Program-made: the position numbers and the translations under genes
Notes under the pieces: generated by a model
The model's input: only the letters and a program-made list of their open reading frames with translations
Databases searched by the model: none
What the model was told of the DNA's origin: nothing
Assembly: GCA_000328365.1 (NCBI GenBank)
Contig: KB306824.1
Coordinates: forward strand, 411,353 to 475,352
Direction of reading: 5' to 3'
Length of the DNA: 64,000 nt
DNA from: Capitella teleta
Lineage: Eukaryota; Annelida; Polychaeta; Capitellidae
In this document: in pieces, positions 39,992 through 52,295 of the stretch
Layout of the letters: every line of letters starts with the position of its first letter
Numbering within the stretch: position 1 is the stretch's first letter

Positions 39992-41122
39992 TTGTTGTCA
40001 CGTGAGGACAGCACTGTCGCTATGGCCGCTACTTTCGAAAGATGACCTATTGAACATTTTATTATCGCTCTGTTTCGTGTGCAATCATGAAAGGTAACAA
40101 ACTCATATTCACACAAATTCGATTGAACTTGTGACAAAGGTGCTGACAAGGTTAATAAAAGCGTGTCGTTCTAATTGACTTCTTGAGAGCGCCTACAAAT
40201 GAGCGATAATGTAAGAACGAATAAGACTTTCAGTTCTTGATAGGTTTTATATGAATGATGAATGTTTAACCCTTCTTGTGCTTTAATATCTTAGGCCCCT
40301 TATTCCTCTGTCTGCCACATTAATTTTAGAATTCGTAAAACTTTGGATGTATAAACTTGAAAAAATCATATCTCAGCCATTTCTCAACATAAACCAATAT
40401 TGATTATATTCTTTATACCAAATTGCATCTACAGATTCTGACTTTTCTGATGAACCCATGTCCCATGGCCATAGCCAGAGCTGAAAAACTAAGAGAAACT
40501 AAATGTTTCATTTGATAAAACATTTATTACAGTAATTTTTTTTTATGTGGAACATGATACAAAGTTTCTGCAGCTTACTTAAGGCTTCAAATACAAAATA
40601 AAATAATAGAAAAAGTTACCAAGTGAATGTAAGGGAACTGAAAATTAATAGCATTCAAGAGTATGATATTTTTTTAAACAGTCAGGCATGCATAAGGTGA
40701 CTTTGCAATCAGCACACCAGTAACTAGAACTAGAAACGTCTGCAGAAGCCATGGTCAACTGCAATGTGTAGTAAAACAGCGTATTACTACATGTAATCAA
40801 TGTTTCATTAATCATTTCATGAAATAATATCTACATCAGGCTAAAATAGCAACGATTGCGTGCAATAGAATCTATCTGCAGACGTTTAAATCCCCCGACA
40901 GATGTCAGCAACTTCAAAACAGAGCTCAGGCTAAAAATAAACGACCACGTGACTTGAAACGGAAGCCTAAAGTAGGTCACATCTCCAAGCATAGCCAACG
41001 GTCAATATATGTCACAGAAAGTAACGGAAAGTGCCGACTAACTACGGGTATCTTCGGAAACGACTATTGTCACGATTAGCAGTCAGAAGAATCATAATGC
41101 ATCACGACAATGGTCGGTTAAT

Positions 41123-41302
41123 GTTGTTTTCTCCAGTTTTGCAAGTTGTGTGACTCTGACTGCCCGTGTGAAAGCAGCCCATCTCAGACCAACTGCCACA
41201 TGTGCAAGGTGAGCAGTCACATGACCCATCATGCTCTCACTCAGTCTCTCTTTCAGTATTGTAAATTCTGTCATCTCTGCAAAGCGTGTGATGCTGTCTG
41301 TT
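41123..41302 (+). pseudogene. partial duplicate of the RDEL cysteine-repeat gene (two exons and their intron)
   Basis: These 180 bp match 51139-51318 without gaps and with four differences (about 98%). The copy spans the acceptor, exon 2, the whole 48-bp intron and most of exon 3 (FCKLCDSDCPCES ... CHMCK and YCKFCHLCKACDAVC). It lacks signal peptide and C-terminus. Because the intron is present it arose from DNA, not from mRNA. It ends 78 bp before the FANCM ATG, so it may now lie in the FANCM promoter or 5' UTR. The reading frames are open but have no start of their own. Confidence 0.85.
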
Positions 41303-41380
41303 TTACTGTACATTATAAAGTGTAAGCATAGTAAAGTGTACGCTTAGGGCATATTGATTATCAATTTAATTCTCAGCTGA

Positions 41381-44300
41381 ATGAAGAAATCCAAGCAGAC
41401 AACGTTGGACTTCTGGAAGTCTGGCCAGAAATCAGTGCCCAGCTCAGCCGCATCTAATTCTGCAGCCAGGCCTTCAGCTGCTGCTGCAGCTGCTGTCACT
41501 ATCAATCTGTGTGATGAAGACGATGATGACGATCTGCTCATGGCTGCCATGGATGCCTCGCCAGTCAGCCTGCAGCAGCCCTCCACGTCCTACCAGCGTG
41601 ACCTCCAAGCACCTGCATCCATTCCTTATTCATCAAGGAACTCTGAAGATCTTCATGGCTTTGATGTCGACGCAGGGCAAACATGGATCTACCCCACCAA
41701 TTACTCCGTCCGTGATTACCAGTTCAGCATTGTGGAGCAGGCACTCTTCAAAAACACCATGGTCGTCCTGCCCACTGGACTTGGAAAGACGTTTGTGGCT
41801 GCGGTGGTCATGTACAATTTCTACCTGTGGTACCCGCAAGGTAAGATCGTCTTCATGGCTCCCACCAAACCTCTGGTAGCGCAGCAGATTGAGGCTTGTT
41901 ACAATGTGATGGGGATTCCCCAGAGCGACATGGCTGAGATGACAGGTGAGTTTGTATGTTGTCTGCTCTCTTCATCACTGCCTCTCCACTCAGGTGCCAT
42001 GCAGCCCAAAGAGAGGGTCAAGATGTGGCGCCTAAAGCGAATCTTCTTCCTCACTCCGCAGGTCATGACCAATGACCTTGGGAGGGGGGCTTGTCCTTCA
42101 GCTCAGATCAAATGCCTGGTGGTGGATGAGGCTCACAAAGCCCTTGGTAACCATGCGTACTGCCAGGTTGGTGCTTGTGTCTACTGCTGTCGTCATGGCA
42201 ACCATGGGAGCGTTTCAGGTTGTGTCAGAGCTCAGCAAAGTGAGCGTGCATTTCCGAGTGTTGGCGCTGAGTGCCACTCCAGGCAGTGACATCAAGGTCA
42301 GCCGGTGCAGACGTGACATGTGACGTAATCTTTCCTTTGTGCTTCTTAGGCTGTGCAGCAGGTTCTCAAGTCTTTACTCATTTCTCACATTGAGCTTCGA
42401 TCGGAAGAATCCGAGGACATTCAGAAGTATTCCCATGAGCGCAGTGTGGAGAAGATAGTGGTGCCTCTTGGCGAGGCCCTCTCCCTTGCAAAGGACCTCT
42501 TTCTCAAAGTCGCACAATACACTATTTTGAAGCCGATAGATTTTCAATGGGTTTCTTTGTTGAACAGGTCGTTGAAGTTGTCGTGAATCGGCTGAAGCGT
42601 CATGGCGTGCTCTACAATCGTCCTGCCTCAAGTTTATCAAAGTTCATGTTTCTGAAAGCAAGAGAGGAATTCAGACAAAACCCACCTCCCACTCTGAATG
42701 TCAGTTCATTCAGCTTCACTTGCAACGCATCATTGACTTCTTCCTTTCAGCCGGTCAATTTTGGATCAATTGAGGGAGACTTTGCCCTGGGCATGAGTCT
42801 GTACCATGGCTATGAACTGCTGCAGCACCACGGTCTGCGATCCTTGCATTGCTTCATGCAAAGCCTCATCTCTGGCGAAAAGGGAAATGGTCGAACGAGG
42901 GCTGAGTTGATGCGCAACCAAGACTTCTGCCAACTGATGCAAGAACTTGATGCTAAATTTGACCCAATCAAGTTAGTGAAAATGTTGCAAATCAAGTCAT
43001 TGATCTGAAAATTATTCACTATGTAAAATTTTTCTCTTTTTTCCATTTGGATTTTTTACTTTCAGATCAGCCGGCCCTTACCTCAGCCAGATGACTCTCA
43101 ATGCCAGTCAGAAGAAAGAATTCGTTGCAGGACATCCAAAAATGTCAAAATTGGAGGAAGTTGTTCTGGAACATTTTCACTCTTTGGAAGAACGTATGTG
43201 CTGAAAGGGGCAACACCCTGGTCACGGGTCCCTTATCTTGGTTCAATGTTTTCACAGAGGAGCAGCAAACACGAATTATGATATTCTCACAGTATCGGGA
43301 CAGCGTGAATGAAATCACCCAGATGCTGAATCAGCACAGACCCCTCGTCAAGGCCATGAGCTTCATTGGCCAATCGTCTGCCAAGAAGACCTCTCGTGGC
43401 TTCACTCAGAAGGAGCAGCTTAAGGTCAGTGACCTACTTTCCACTGCGCTGGGGCTGAATGCTGTGCGCGCAGGTCATGCGTGCGTTTCGGGAAGGAGGT
43501 TACAACACCCTGATCTCGACCTGCGTGGGAGAGGAGGGCCTTGACATAGGGGACGTTGACCTCATCATCTGCTTTGACGCTCACAAGAGCCCCATCCGCC
43601 TGGTGCAACGCATGGGACGCACAGGTCGAAAGCGCAGGGGCCGCATCGTCATGCTGGTCACACAGGGCAAGGAAGAACAGGTCAGTCATCTGCTCAGTCA
43701 TCTGGCCAGTCATACCTTATAGTTCCGGTTATAACCACACTCCCTATTACAACCCCACTCCACCTTTTTCTAATCAGGTATTGCTTAATTCGCATACACC
43801 CCCGCTAGCATCAAGCTATATTTAGCAGCAATCCCAGTGCTTGATTTCTTCCTTGAATTGTTGAAGCTGAGAATAACTGCAGAAGGCAGTGTCTACATGA
43901 AGTTGTTTTGAATAAGTTGCTTAGATTCAGGAGAAAGCATCGCACATGTAGCATGCGGACAGCCTGTTGCTTGTCGATTTCATGAAGAGGTGACGTACAC
44001 TGTAAATATTATCCCAAGCATTGAAGTGATTGAAGCATAAATACTCATCCAGAGTACCAGAATTTATCATTGAGCTCTCACTCAAAGCCATGCAGGTTCT
44101 TCTAGAATGCAGACTGGTTCATGTGTTACATAACTATGGGCCATCGACGAACTTCCTGTGGGTTTCCAAGGCGATGTTTGTGTTGGGGGTTGTATTCGGA
44201 GTCAAACTGACATGCTCTCAGCCTCTGCCTTACTGCAGTGCGGTTGTAATCAAGATTATAAGATATGTCATATGGTCAGCAATATGTCTTTCTAGTCAGT

Positions 44301-47300
44301 CATCTATTTATCTGGTCAGTCATCTGCTCATTCACTGACCCTTCACATGAGTTCACTCGTATCCAAGTCTCAATATAATTGACTTGTGTCTTGCAGGTGT
44401 ACAACCAGAGTCTATACAACAAAAAGAGCATTCACAAAGCCATCTTGAATGGAGCCAGGTCATTGGAGTTTTATCAAGGGAACCCTCGAATGGTGCCCAG
44501 TGGACTGACTCCCTCCTGCCACCGCATGAACCTCCAAGGAGCAGGGCAGTACCAGGCGTCTCGCAGGATGCTCAAGCCATCTGCTGCTGCTGCTGGCCCA
44601 GGTCATTCACCTCTCTCTCTCTCTTAATTGGTTAATTGACCTAATTACAGGGGCACCGAGTAGCTCAGTCGGTTTGATCACCTGACTGCCATCCTATGTC
44701 GACCGTGCGGGTCGAGGTGCTGGGTTCGAGACCCGATCAGGCCACGGGCGTTACGATTGTGAAATATAATTTTAATTTGTTATAATTACAATTCTTCTAT
44801 GAGTGCAGAGGGCTGTGTAACAAGGGTTTCTCTTCTGACTCCCGTATAACCCCATTGGGTTGGGTGGAGCTATAAACACAATTATGCCTTTGACTTGATT
44901 TCATAAAATTCCTTCTATCGTTTATTCTGTGTTATTCAGGTGTCAGCAGGAGAACTGGCGGCAAGCGTTCATTTGGCTTCTTAACAGAAACAGAACTCAA
45001 TGAATGGAGTTTGAAGTTCAAAGTTGACTTTGATGTTCCATTGCTTCCGTCGTCAGAATTTGTTTCTCTCGGTCCAAGAACGCAGGTGAGTTGTTTGGGA
45101 CGTCCCTGGATTCAGGCGCACGGGTTGCTGAAATTGCACTTTTTCAGAGTGCAAATGAGCGTCATCATGGCAACACGAAGGAGAGGTATTTGTCTCTCAC
45201 AGAATGGTTACCATGGCAAAACCAGCTGCAGAAGAGCACCAGCCTAGTTGGCCATGCTAAGAGGACTCGCCATTTTGTTGAATTGATAGAATTTATGGAT
45301 GTTCAAAGTAAGAGCTCGTCTGGCAATTCGTCCGCGTATTTATGCAATGTGCTCTCCTCCCACACAGACGCTGTTGGCCCTGAAGAGGACGCTTACGGAG
45401 CTGAGATGCGACTCTATTTGAACGAAGCAGATGTTCTGAAGAACCGTCCGAGCAGTGAACACAATGACATCCGCAAGTTCTGCACGGTCAAAGTGAAACA
45501 GAGCAAGTAAGTGAAATGAGTCATCATCTGCTTCATCTTTTGCATTCTCTAAGCAAGATTTTTTTTTTTTTCTTTTTTTTTTTGAAGGAAGCCAAAAAAG
45601 AGAAAAACGATTCTTGACTCTAGTTCAGAAGAGGAAATTTTTGCCCTTGAAAGCACTAAGTGTTCAACATCGGCTGAGATAAATGCAGAACTTGGTCTCT
45701 GCCCAGATCCAGCCCAGTGCCAATCTTCCATCGTGCATTTAATCAGTGCTGATTCATCCGATTTTGAGAGCGACGCTGTTGCATCTCCTCAGCGTCTGTT
45801 GCCAGTGGACACTGAGATGCCGGCTGAGCCTCCTTCCTCAAAAGGCATTCCTTCTGAGGAAGAAATTACGAATGCAGATGCTTGTGATCAGGGAGCCTTG
45901 GGCGACCTCAGTCAACTCTTTCCTACGTTTTCTTCGCCTGAGCAAAGTCCTGTGTTGATCTCAGCATTTGAGCAGTTGGTCAGTTTGGCCAACCGTCCAA
46001 AGAGAATCGAAGTCTTCAAACAGGAGGCTGAGCTGCACAATCTCAATCTGCTGCGTCAAGTGCTTCCAGAATCCGAGCAGATCATCAGTGCAGAGAGTTC
46101 AATGAGGGCAGAAGTTGTGGATGTAAGTGATGACATGCTGCCAGCGCATGAAGAGCATCAAATGACGCAGATTAAAACGCCAGAGAAGAGGAGCAAAGAG
46201 CAGAAGAGCGAGGCACTGTGGAGCAGCCACGAAGACGTGCCATCTGCGCTTTTCACGCCCAAGACCCCAGTACCGTCATGGTCGCCTGTGCTCTGCAGTA
46301 CGCCTCACATCAACGGACCATCTGCGGGCTTCTCTGACAAAAGTTTGCTCGATGTTTTCCAGACGCCGTTCTCTTGCAAGAGAAGTAAACCTTTGGCATC
46401 AAGAGCGGAAGAAACATCGCAAATAAGTTTCACTCAAGCGCTGGGAATGGTGCATGAAAGGTCATCTCGGTGCATCTCTCCTCCCGTTGTTCACACAGGC
46501 GAAGAACATTCCACCGAGCCCACTAAGCAGAGGCCGGCTCATGGCTCAGTGACGCCTCCTCCCGCACTTCAGTCTGCAGAATCAAACTCCAAAAATATTG
46601 AGAGAACCTCACAAATTGAGAAGAGTGAATTCTCTGACCTTGGCGATTTTGATCTGAGCCTTGAATTTGGCGATGAGATCATTCCACCGAGTCCAGAAGC
46701 CACTGAGCTGCAGCAGCGCCAGGACTTCTCCCAGAATGCATCTCAATCTGTGCTGATTGGGGGCGTGAGTGGTTCGCTCGTGAGCACTCAACCAGCGGGC
46801 AACGAGTGCTCTCAGGTCACAGAGGTCACGCAGGGCTTTGACCTGGCAGCTGACCTATTTGATGACCTCTCACCCTCTCTGCTTGAGCCAAAAGGTCACG
46901 TGACTGTTGACCCGGTTGCTGAAGTCTCTGCTGATGGTCAGTGTGACCTCTTGTTTTTTTCTTCCCTTTGACTTCCTTCCTTTTCAGACGAGAGCATTCT
47001 CCAATGTCGGCCTCGTAAAAGAGCCGCGATATTGGAATCTCCTGATGCACCATCAACAGGTGAATGACCTCATTGGCTTAACTCATCATTCTTACAACAT
47101 CGTGTTTCAGGATGCAACCAGGAGTTTGTGACGCCGGTGAAACCCGCACTGAAATCCAAGAGATTAGCAAAAGTAACCAAGCGTAAATCTGTTTTACTCA
47201 TTCTGAGAATTTCACCTCTTTTTTTTTATCAGAAATTTCCAACAAAGAAAATATCCTTTGACAATGACGATGATGATGACTTTGAAAGTGAGTTATTGGA

Positions 47301-48645
47301 ATATAATTTGGCAATTTTTCATACTAATATATTTCCTTCTTAATCCGTTGTGAAGATGACAACAGAAGCAGTTCTTCATTCAGTCTTCCCGCTAAGCGCG
47401 TCCAAAAGAAACCAAAACAAGTGCGCACCCCCCCTTTCCCTTTCCCTTTCTCCTTTATGGATCTTCACTTTTTTTTCCTGTAGCACAAGAAGAAGAAGAA
47501 GGCATGTGACTTTTTGGAGATGGAGGCTGATTTGTCAGGAGACGAGAGATCAGCCGATGAATCTGAAGGCAGTGATTACGACCAGATGGATGCCAGCTTC
47601 ATCAACGATGCCACGCAGTCTGCTTCCTGTCTGCTGCATGGTCTCACACCGCACCCACACAGGACCCAACACTTGTCTCTTTGCTGTTTTCCAGATTCTT
47701 CAGAAATGCACGCTGTTTACATGAAGAGCATACAAAGTCCCCACGTTGCACAGGGGAAACTCAAGTTGGCGCAGCACAGAAACCTCGACATGGACGTTTA
47801 CTCTCAAGACCCTGGTGATGAAGAAGCGGACGATGATTACCTGAAGGACAGCTTCTGTGTGTCTGATGAGGGTGAATGTGTGTTCAGGTGGATCGAAATT
47901 CTTGTCTAAACCTTGCGTTGCAGATTATGTAAAGGATGCTGAGCTGTCCAGTTTCATTGCTGATGCCACGCCCCAGAGGATGAAAGCTGAAGACTCCATT
48001 ATGGTCAGAGCAAAGAAAACAAAGAAACTCTTGAAGGGAAAACGACGGCGCATTGTGTCACAAGCAATCAGCTCCAGTGATGACGACGAAGGCCAGCGTC
48101 TGCTTACGCAAACCACAACGGCCGCGTCCAAACGCAGGTTGATCAGCTCCAGCAGTGCTGCCTCCGATCGGTCAAAGGACTCCAGCCCTGTTTTCTCTCC
48201 AGCTGCCTCTACAAGCACTGCAGCTGCAGCTGCCAGAGAAGAGGAGGCAGCTGTATTTACACTGGGCTTTGATGATGATGATTTTGATGATGATTTCATT
48301 TGCCATGAAGTGGAGCAAAAGCCTTCGCCTGTCGATCCTCCTCCTCCTTCTCCTCCTCCTCCTTCTCCTCATCGTTCTCTTGAAGAGAGATTACCGCCAG
48401 TGAGGAGAGTGGATGCTTCGAGACCTCTTGTGTTGCCTCCTGACGATGCCAAGTGTGTTGTGTTTGTGGATTCGAGGGAGCTGGCTGCTGCAACGGTTTG
48501 TTCTGTTGAGCTGAATGAAGCACTGAAGTGACGCTGATTCTATAATATCGCTTTTCCAGGACTTGCTCTCTCAACTGAGGCACACCCACAAAGTGCATGT
48601 TGAAATCCAGCAGCTGAGTGGATGTGATTTTATCATCAGTTCACG
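41381..48645 (+). CDS. FANCM: FANCM, Fanconi anaemia DNA translocase (3' end lost in gap)
   Basis: FANCM remodels stalled forks and recruits the Fanconi core and BLM-RMI complexes. Twenty-two exons were read: 41381-41945, 41994-42166, 42219-42296, 42350-42508, 42568-42699, 42751-42971, 43066-43193, 43258-43424, 43474-43680, 44397-44601, 44940-45085, 45148-45307, 45368-45506, 45588-46936, 46988-47059, 47111-47172, 47233-47287, 47356-47420, 47484-47640, 47695-47871, 47924-48495 and 48560 into the gap. Phases agree throughout, giving about 1690 residues before the gap. The N-terminal [10 protein letters not shown] looks like a PIP-type motif. Helicase motifs: [56 protein letters not shown] resembles the RMI-binding MM2 patch. 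[13 protein letters not shown] matches the conserved block before the C-terminal domain. The last exons enter the ERCC4-like domain (FVDSREL ... [10 protein letters not shown]). The HhH tail is not visible. The donor after 42508 is weak. Confidence 0.95.
43915..44275 (+). repeat. dispersed repeat family, copy 5 (in a FANCM intron)
   Basis: Contains the 5' block of the 9225 copy (GATTCAGGAGAA, TTGCTTGTCGATTTCATG) and the 3' block of the 6462 and 39755 copies (GCAGGTTCTTCT, ATAACTATGGGCCA, TCAGCCTCTGCCTTA). It is the longest copy, so it best shows the element's order. Confidence 0.65.
44650..44905 (+). mobile_element. tRNA-derived SINE in a FANCM intron
   Basis: The head is tRNA-like: an A box (TAGCTCAGTCGG) near 44660 and a B box (GGTTCGAGACC) near 44723 at pol III spacing, with an expanded middle (GACCGTGCGGGTCG). 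A body follows containing ATAACCCCATTGGGTTGGGTG. It is not a tRNA gene, since the arms do not fold into a full cloverleaf and the acceptor stem lacks pairing. It inserts in sense to FANCM between the exons ending at 44601 and starting at 44940. The family and 3' end were not determined. Confidence 0.75.
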
Positions 48646-49331
48646 NNNNNNNNNNNNNNNNNNNNNNNNNNNNNNNNNNNNNNNNNNNNNNNNNNNNNNN
48701 NNNNNNNNNNNNNNNNNNNNNNNNNNNNNNNNNNNNNNNNNNNNNNNNNNNNNNNNNNNNNNNNNNNNNNNNNNNNNNNNNNNNNNNNNNNNNNNNNNNN
48801 NNNNNNNNNNNNNNNNNNNNNNNNNNNNNNNNNNNNNNNNNNNNNNNNNNNNNNNNNNNNNNNNNNNNNNNNNNNNNNNNNNNNNNNNNNNNNNNNNNNN
48901 NNNNNNNNNNNNNNNNNNNNNNNNNNNNNNNNNNNNNNNNNNNNNNNNNNNNNNNNNNNNNNNNNNNNNNNNNNNNNNNNNNNNNNNNNNNNNNNNNNNN
49001 NNNNNNNNNNNNNNNNNNNNNNNNNNNNNNNNNNNNNNNNNNNNNNNNNNNNNNNNNNNNNNNNNNNNNNNNNNNNNNNNNNNNNNNNNNNNNNNNNNNN
49101 NNNNNNNNNNNNNNNNNNNNNNNNNNNNNNNNNNNNNNNNNNNNNNNNNNNNNNNNNNNNNNNNNNNNNNNNNNNNNNNNNNNNNNNNNNNNNNNNNNNN
49201 NNNNNNNNNNNNNNNNNNNNNNNNNNNNNNNNNNNNNNNNNNNNNNNNNNNNNNNNNNNNNNNNNNNNNNNNNNNNNNNNNNNNNNNNNNNNNNNNNNNN
49301 NNNNNNNNNNNNNNNNNNNNNNNNNNNNNNN
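48646..49331. other. assembly gap (N)
   Basis: 686 unknown bases. They fall inside the FANCM ERCC4-like exon and should hold the rest of that domain, the HhH region and the stop. An AATAAA at 49346 just after the gap could be the FANCM polyadenylation signal. Confidence 0.99.
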
Positions 49332-49379
49332 TCTAAGCATCGCTGAATAAAAGAACGCTTCCCGCTAACTGAATCTTTG

Positions 49380-49426
49380 AACTTGGCGGCTGCTTTAATC
49401 TTGTCGATTAAAGCAGCCGCCAAGTT
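49380..49426. repeat. perfect 20-bp inverted repeat with 7-base loop
   Basis: 49380-49399 and 49407-49426 are exact reverse complements around CTTGTCG. The arms are of mixed composition. The hairpin starts 48 bp after the gap and may have helped cause it. Confidence 0.92.
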
Positions 49427-49431
49427 GATTA

Positions 49432-50460
49432 GCAGAGACGGAGACGCTGAATTCTGAGCAATGTGAGTGTTGACGCACGAGTTGATCTCCGTTTGTAAAG
49501 GATGACCAAAACGGTTAACAGACGAGTTGCGCTCATTGTAATCAGGGAAAAGGTATCTTTGATTTACAAAACTTGGGATGACTGCGATTCGATTTATCTC
49601 ACAGGACTGAAAAATGAGTTTGACGAACAGGGTTTTTCGACAAAGTGGTGTTTGAGGAATCCAAGCAATCTGTAATGCTAAAGTATAGGGCCTTAGGGAG
49701 GTTATTGGGACTTTGGAAATACTGTGACGAAGAGGGGTGTTCGTGTAATCTGTTTTCGAGTTATCTGGGTTTCACTGTATTCTTCTTCATTTCACAGCAT
49801 TTTTTCTATTTCTTTTCTATTTCTATTTCTCTCATGGTTTTCTCTCATTTTCTCTTAATTTCAGCAATGAATATTCAATTGAGGTTCGGGGAAAGATATC
49901 CAAATCTCGTGCGTTGGGCATCCATAAGTATCTGCGGTCCGCCTTTGACCTTCAGATGACCCCTTCTCGTCTGAAATGATGTCCAGTGAAACTGCATTCT
50001 TCTGTTTTTCCGCCAATCAGTCAACGGAATAACAATATATTTATGCTTATTTCTTCGTGTGAGCAGGCCTCATGAGAAATAAATCATTTGTTGTTTTCAT
50101 TTGTTCTGTTGTTCAAGTTGAACATAATATAATTACAGATTTCTGATTTCGTATTTTTGCTGAATGCATGGTTATTTCTTTTTGCAGTTAAGCTAGATGC
50201 ATGTAAACATCATTCTTCAAGTTCAGGGAAAGACTGAATCCACAAAGTAAATAATTATTATGATTACCAAGTCACAATAATTTCGTTGAATCTATGTTTT
50301 GCGGAAGCTGCAAGAATTGTTCAAAATTTATTCTCCATAAAAATTGAGGCTTACATCAGTAGACAGCGAGACTTGCAGTGAAAAGAATTGCTACGGTTTG
50401 CATGGAGCTCGTACGCCGTTATGCGTTATGATCTGCTTTCACTTCTTGGCTGGAGGCGGC
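49432..50460. other. spacer between the FANCM gap and the RDEL gene
   Basis: No exon is supported. One TCATAACG-type motif (ATGCGTTATGA at 50421) lies 35 bp before the next gene's ATG. Confidence 0.5.
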
Positions 50461-50465
50461 GCAAG

Positions 50466-51961
50466 ATGAAGGCTTTCTGTGAAATTGGGGCGTTTTTGCT
50501 CTTTTCTTTGAGTTTGCTTGTCTGTGTGAATGCAGAAACCGACGAAGACCAAGTTGAAGCTCAAGAAATGAACGAAGAAATGCTGGAATATGCAAAGGGA
50601 TCTTTATGCAACTACTGCGATTATTGCAAGGTGAAACATTCACTTATTATCGCCCATTATGGATTTCCTCTAAATGATCGAATGAAATACCTGATGACAG
50701 CCGGTCATACCTGTTTACTGGTAGCGTCCAGAGCAGGACTAAATAATGCTTTCAGTCATTTGCCTTGTGAATCATGACCCGCTCATTTCTCGTTGGGCAA
50801 TCGAAATAATGACAATGAATTACCCCAATAATTATGTGAATTCTCGTATCATCATCATGTGTGGTGCATTGCTATGCATAGCATTGGGGTGACGATAAAT
50901 ATTTGCCCGATATATTAATTGTTCTGATATCAATCATCAACACGGGTCAATATCTTGAAGCTTCAAGAAGCCGCAAGTTTTCGTTTTCTGGTAAAAATTT
51001 AGTGAGGATTACATGTATTGTAAAATGAATGATCCCTTCATTTAAATAATCCCGCCTCTCTGTTAATTTGCATAAGTGTTGGAACCGAGCCAACCCATCT
51101 CACCGACTGAATCGCGCTACAAGTCTTAAGCCATAAACGTTGTTTTCTCCAGTTTTGCAAGTTGTGTGACTCTGACTGCCCGTGTGAAAGCAGCCCGTCT
51201 CAGCCCAACTGTCACATGTGCAAGGTGAGTAGTCACATGACCCATCATGCTCTCACTCAGTCTCTCTTTCAGTATTGTAAATTCTGTCATCTCTGCAAAG
51301 CGTGTGATGCTGTCTGTTCTCCTGGTGAGTTCATGCATTGAGCCTCAGTGGGTGTGTACAGCATTCCTTTGCAGGTGGCTTCATTGATACAGTGACAGCC
51401 AAGCTTTTTGGGTGAGTTGAGTTGCATAATCTTTTTGACGTCATCTATCCCTCACCTCGCCTCATGTAAACATATCATGCAAAATATTTGAATGTTTCAT
51501 TTTTGGGCAAACATGCATATTATGAGGAGGAATTGTCCAAATGAACACCCAATTCAGCGAAATTTACAGAACGGAACCCAAAGAACAGATGAACACACAA
51601 AGCAGTTCATTGCTCATGGATATAATTTTTTTTTTTTCAATAACATGTGATTTGATATTTCATGTTTCGTATTGTTTACTTAACAATATGTGACCTTCCC
51701 AAAAACGTAATTAATTTGAATCCAAGTGCAAAATAAGGAATGGGTTTCTGCTGGCAAATTGTCTGCAATTGCATCTCGTATAATATAACAATCGTATTTA
51801 CTTTATAGATATTGATCGCCCCTGCAGGAGTTGGCACTGATATAATATTGTGCATGACTGATGATCATTTCAGAGCACTGCCCAGTTTCAACAAAGAATC
51901 CGTAGACAGCGACATCGAAGGAGTCAAGGATTGGATCGAAAAAAAGAGGGACGAACTCTGA
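50466..51961 (+). CDS. small ER-resident protein with cysteine-every-third-residue blocks and RDEL tail
   Basis: Five exons, 50466-50630, 51153-51224, 51273-51324, 51375-51411 and 51874-51961, agree in phase and give 137 residues. The start carries a clear signal peptide (FLLFSLSLLVCVNA core, cleavage likely after VNA), then an acidic stretch (TDEDQVEAQEMNEEM). Two cysteine blocks follow: CNYCDYCKFCKLC with DCPC, and CHMCKYCKFCHLCKAC, where cysteine recurs every third residue across exon borders. The C-terminal part is an acidic/basic helix (IEGVKDWIEKKRDEL) ending in RDEL, a KDEL-type ER retrieval signal. This predicts a soluble luminal ER protein binding metal or acting in thiol exchange. 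I do not recognise a named family; some resemblance to the cysteine tail of the sarcoplasmic protein HRC is only an impression. Part of the gene is duplicated at 41123. Confidence 0.8.
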
Positions 51962-52295
51962 TGTCGTCTTCATGTCATCACTGCATTTCTGTGTAGATTT
52001 CTTTGTATATAGAGCAATACATTAAATTGGGAAACTGAGGTTTACATTATAATACATGTGGGACTTCGTTAAAGAGCGTGAATCAAAGCCTCTTCTTGCG
52101 CACATTCCGTATAGAACTCGTCACAAATGAATAAATAACACATTTTCATTCTTCTAATTGTTTTTTTTTTTTTATTGCGTTGAAGGTAATGAGTGGATGT
52201 GGTATGAAATAAATTAACATTATAAGGGATCATTGAAGCAACATGTTCAACACTAGCACCATTTTAATACCATCAGGGGTCATTAGGGGTCATCT

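Larger units (their letters stand above)
39022..41120. other. intergenic, repeats only
   Basis: AT-rich DNA between TMEM86 and FANCM. It holds a 116-bp tandem duplication, a dispersed-repeat copy and a TCATAACG motif pair. No exon is supported. Confidence 0.5.

Noticed and set aside
44650-44745. Functional tRNA gene
   Set aside because: A and B boxes are present, but the head has an enlarged middle and no full cloverleaf with paired acceptor stem, and it continues into a SINE body.
48636-49423. Long open frames through the N gap
   Set aside because: They are made of unknown bases and carry no evidence.
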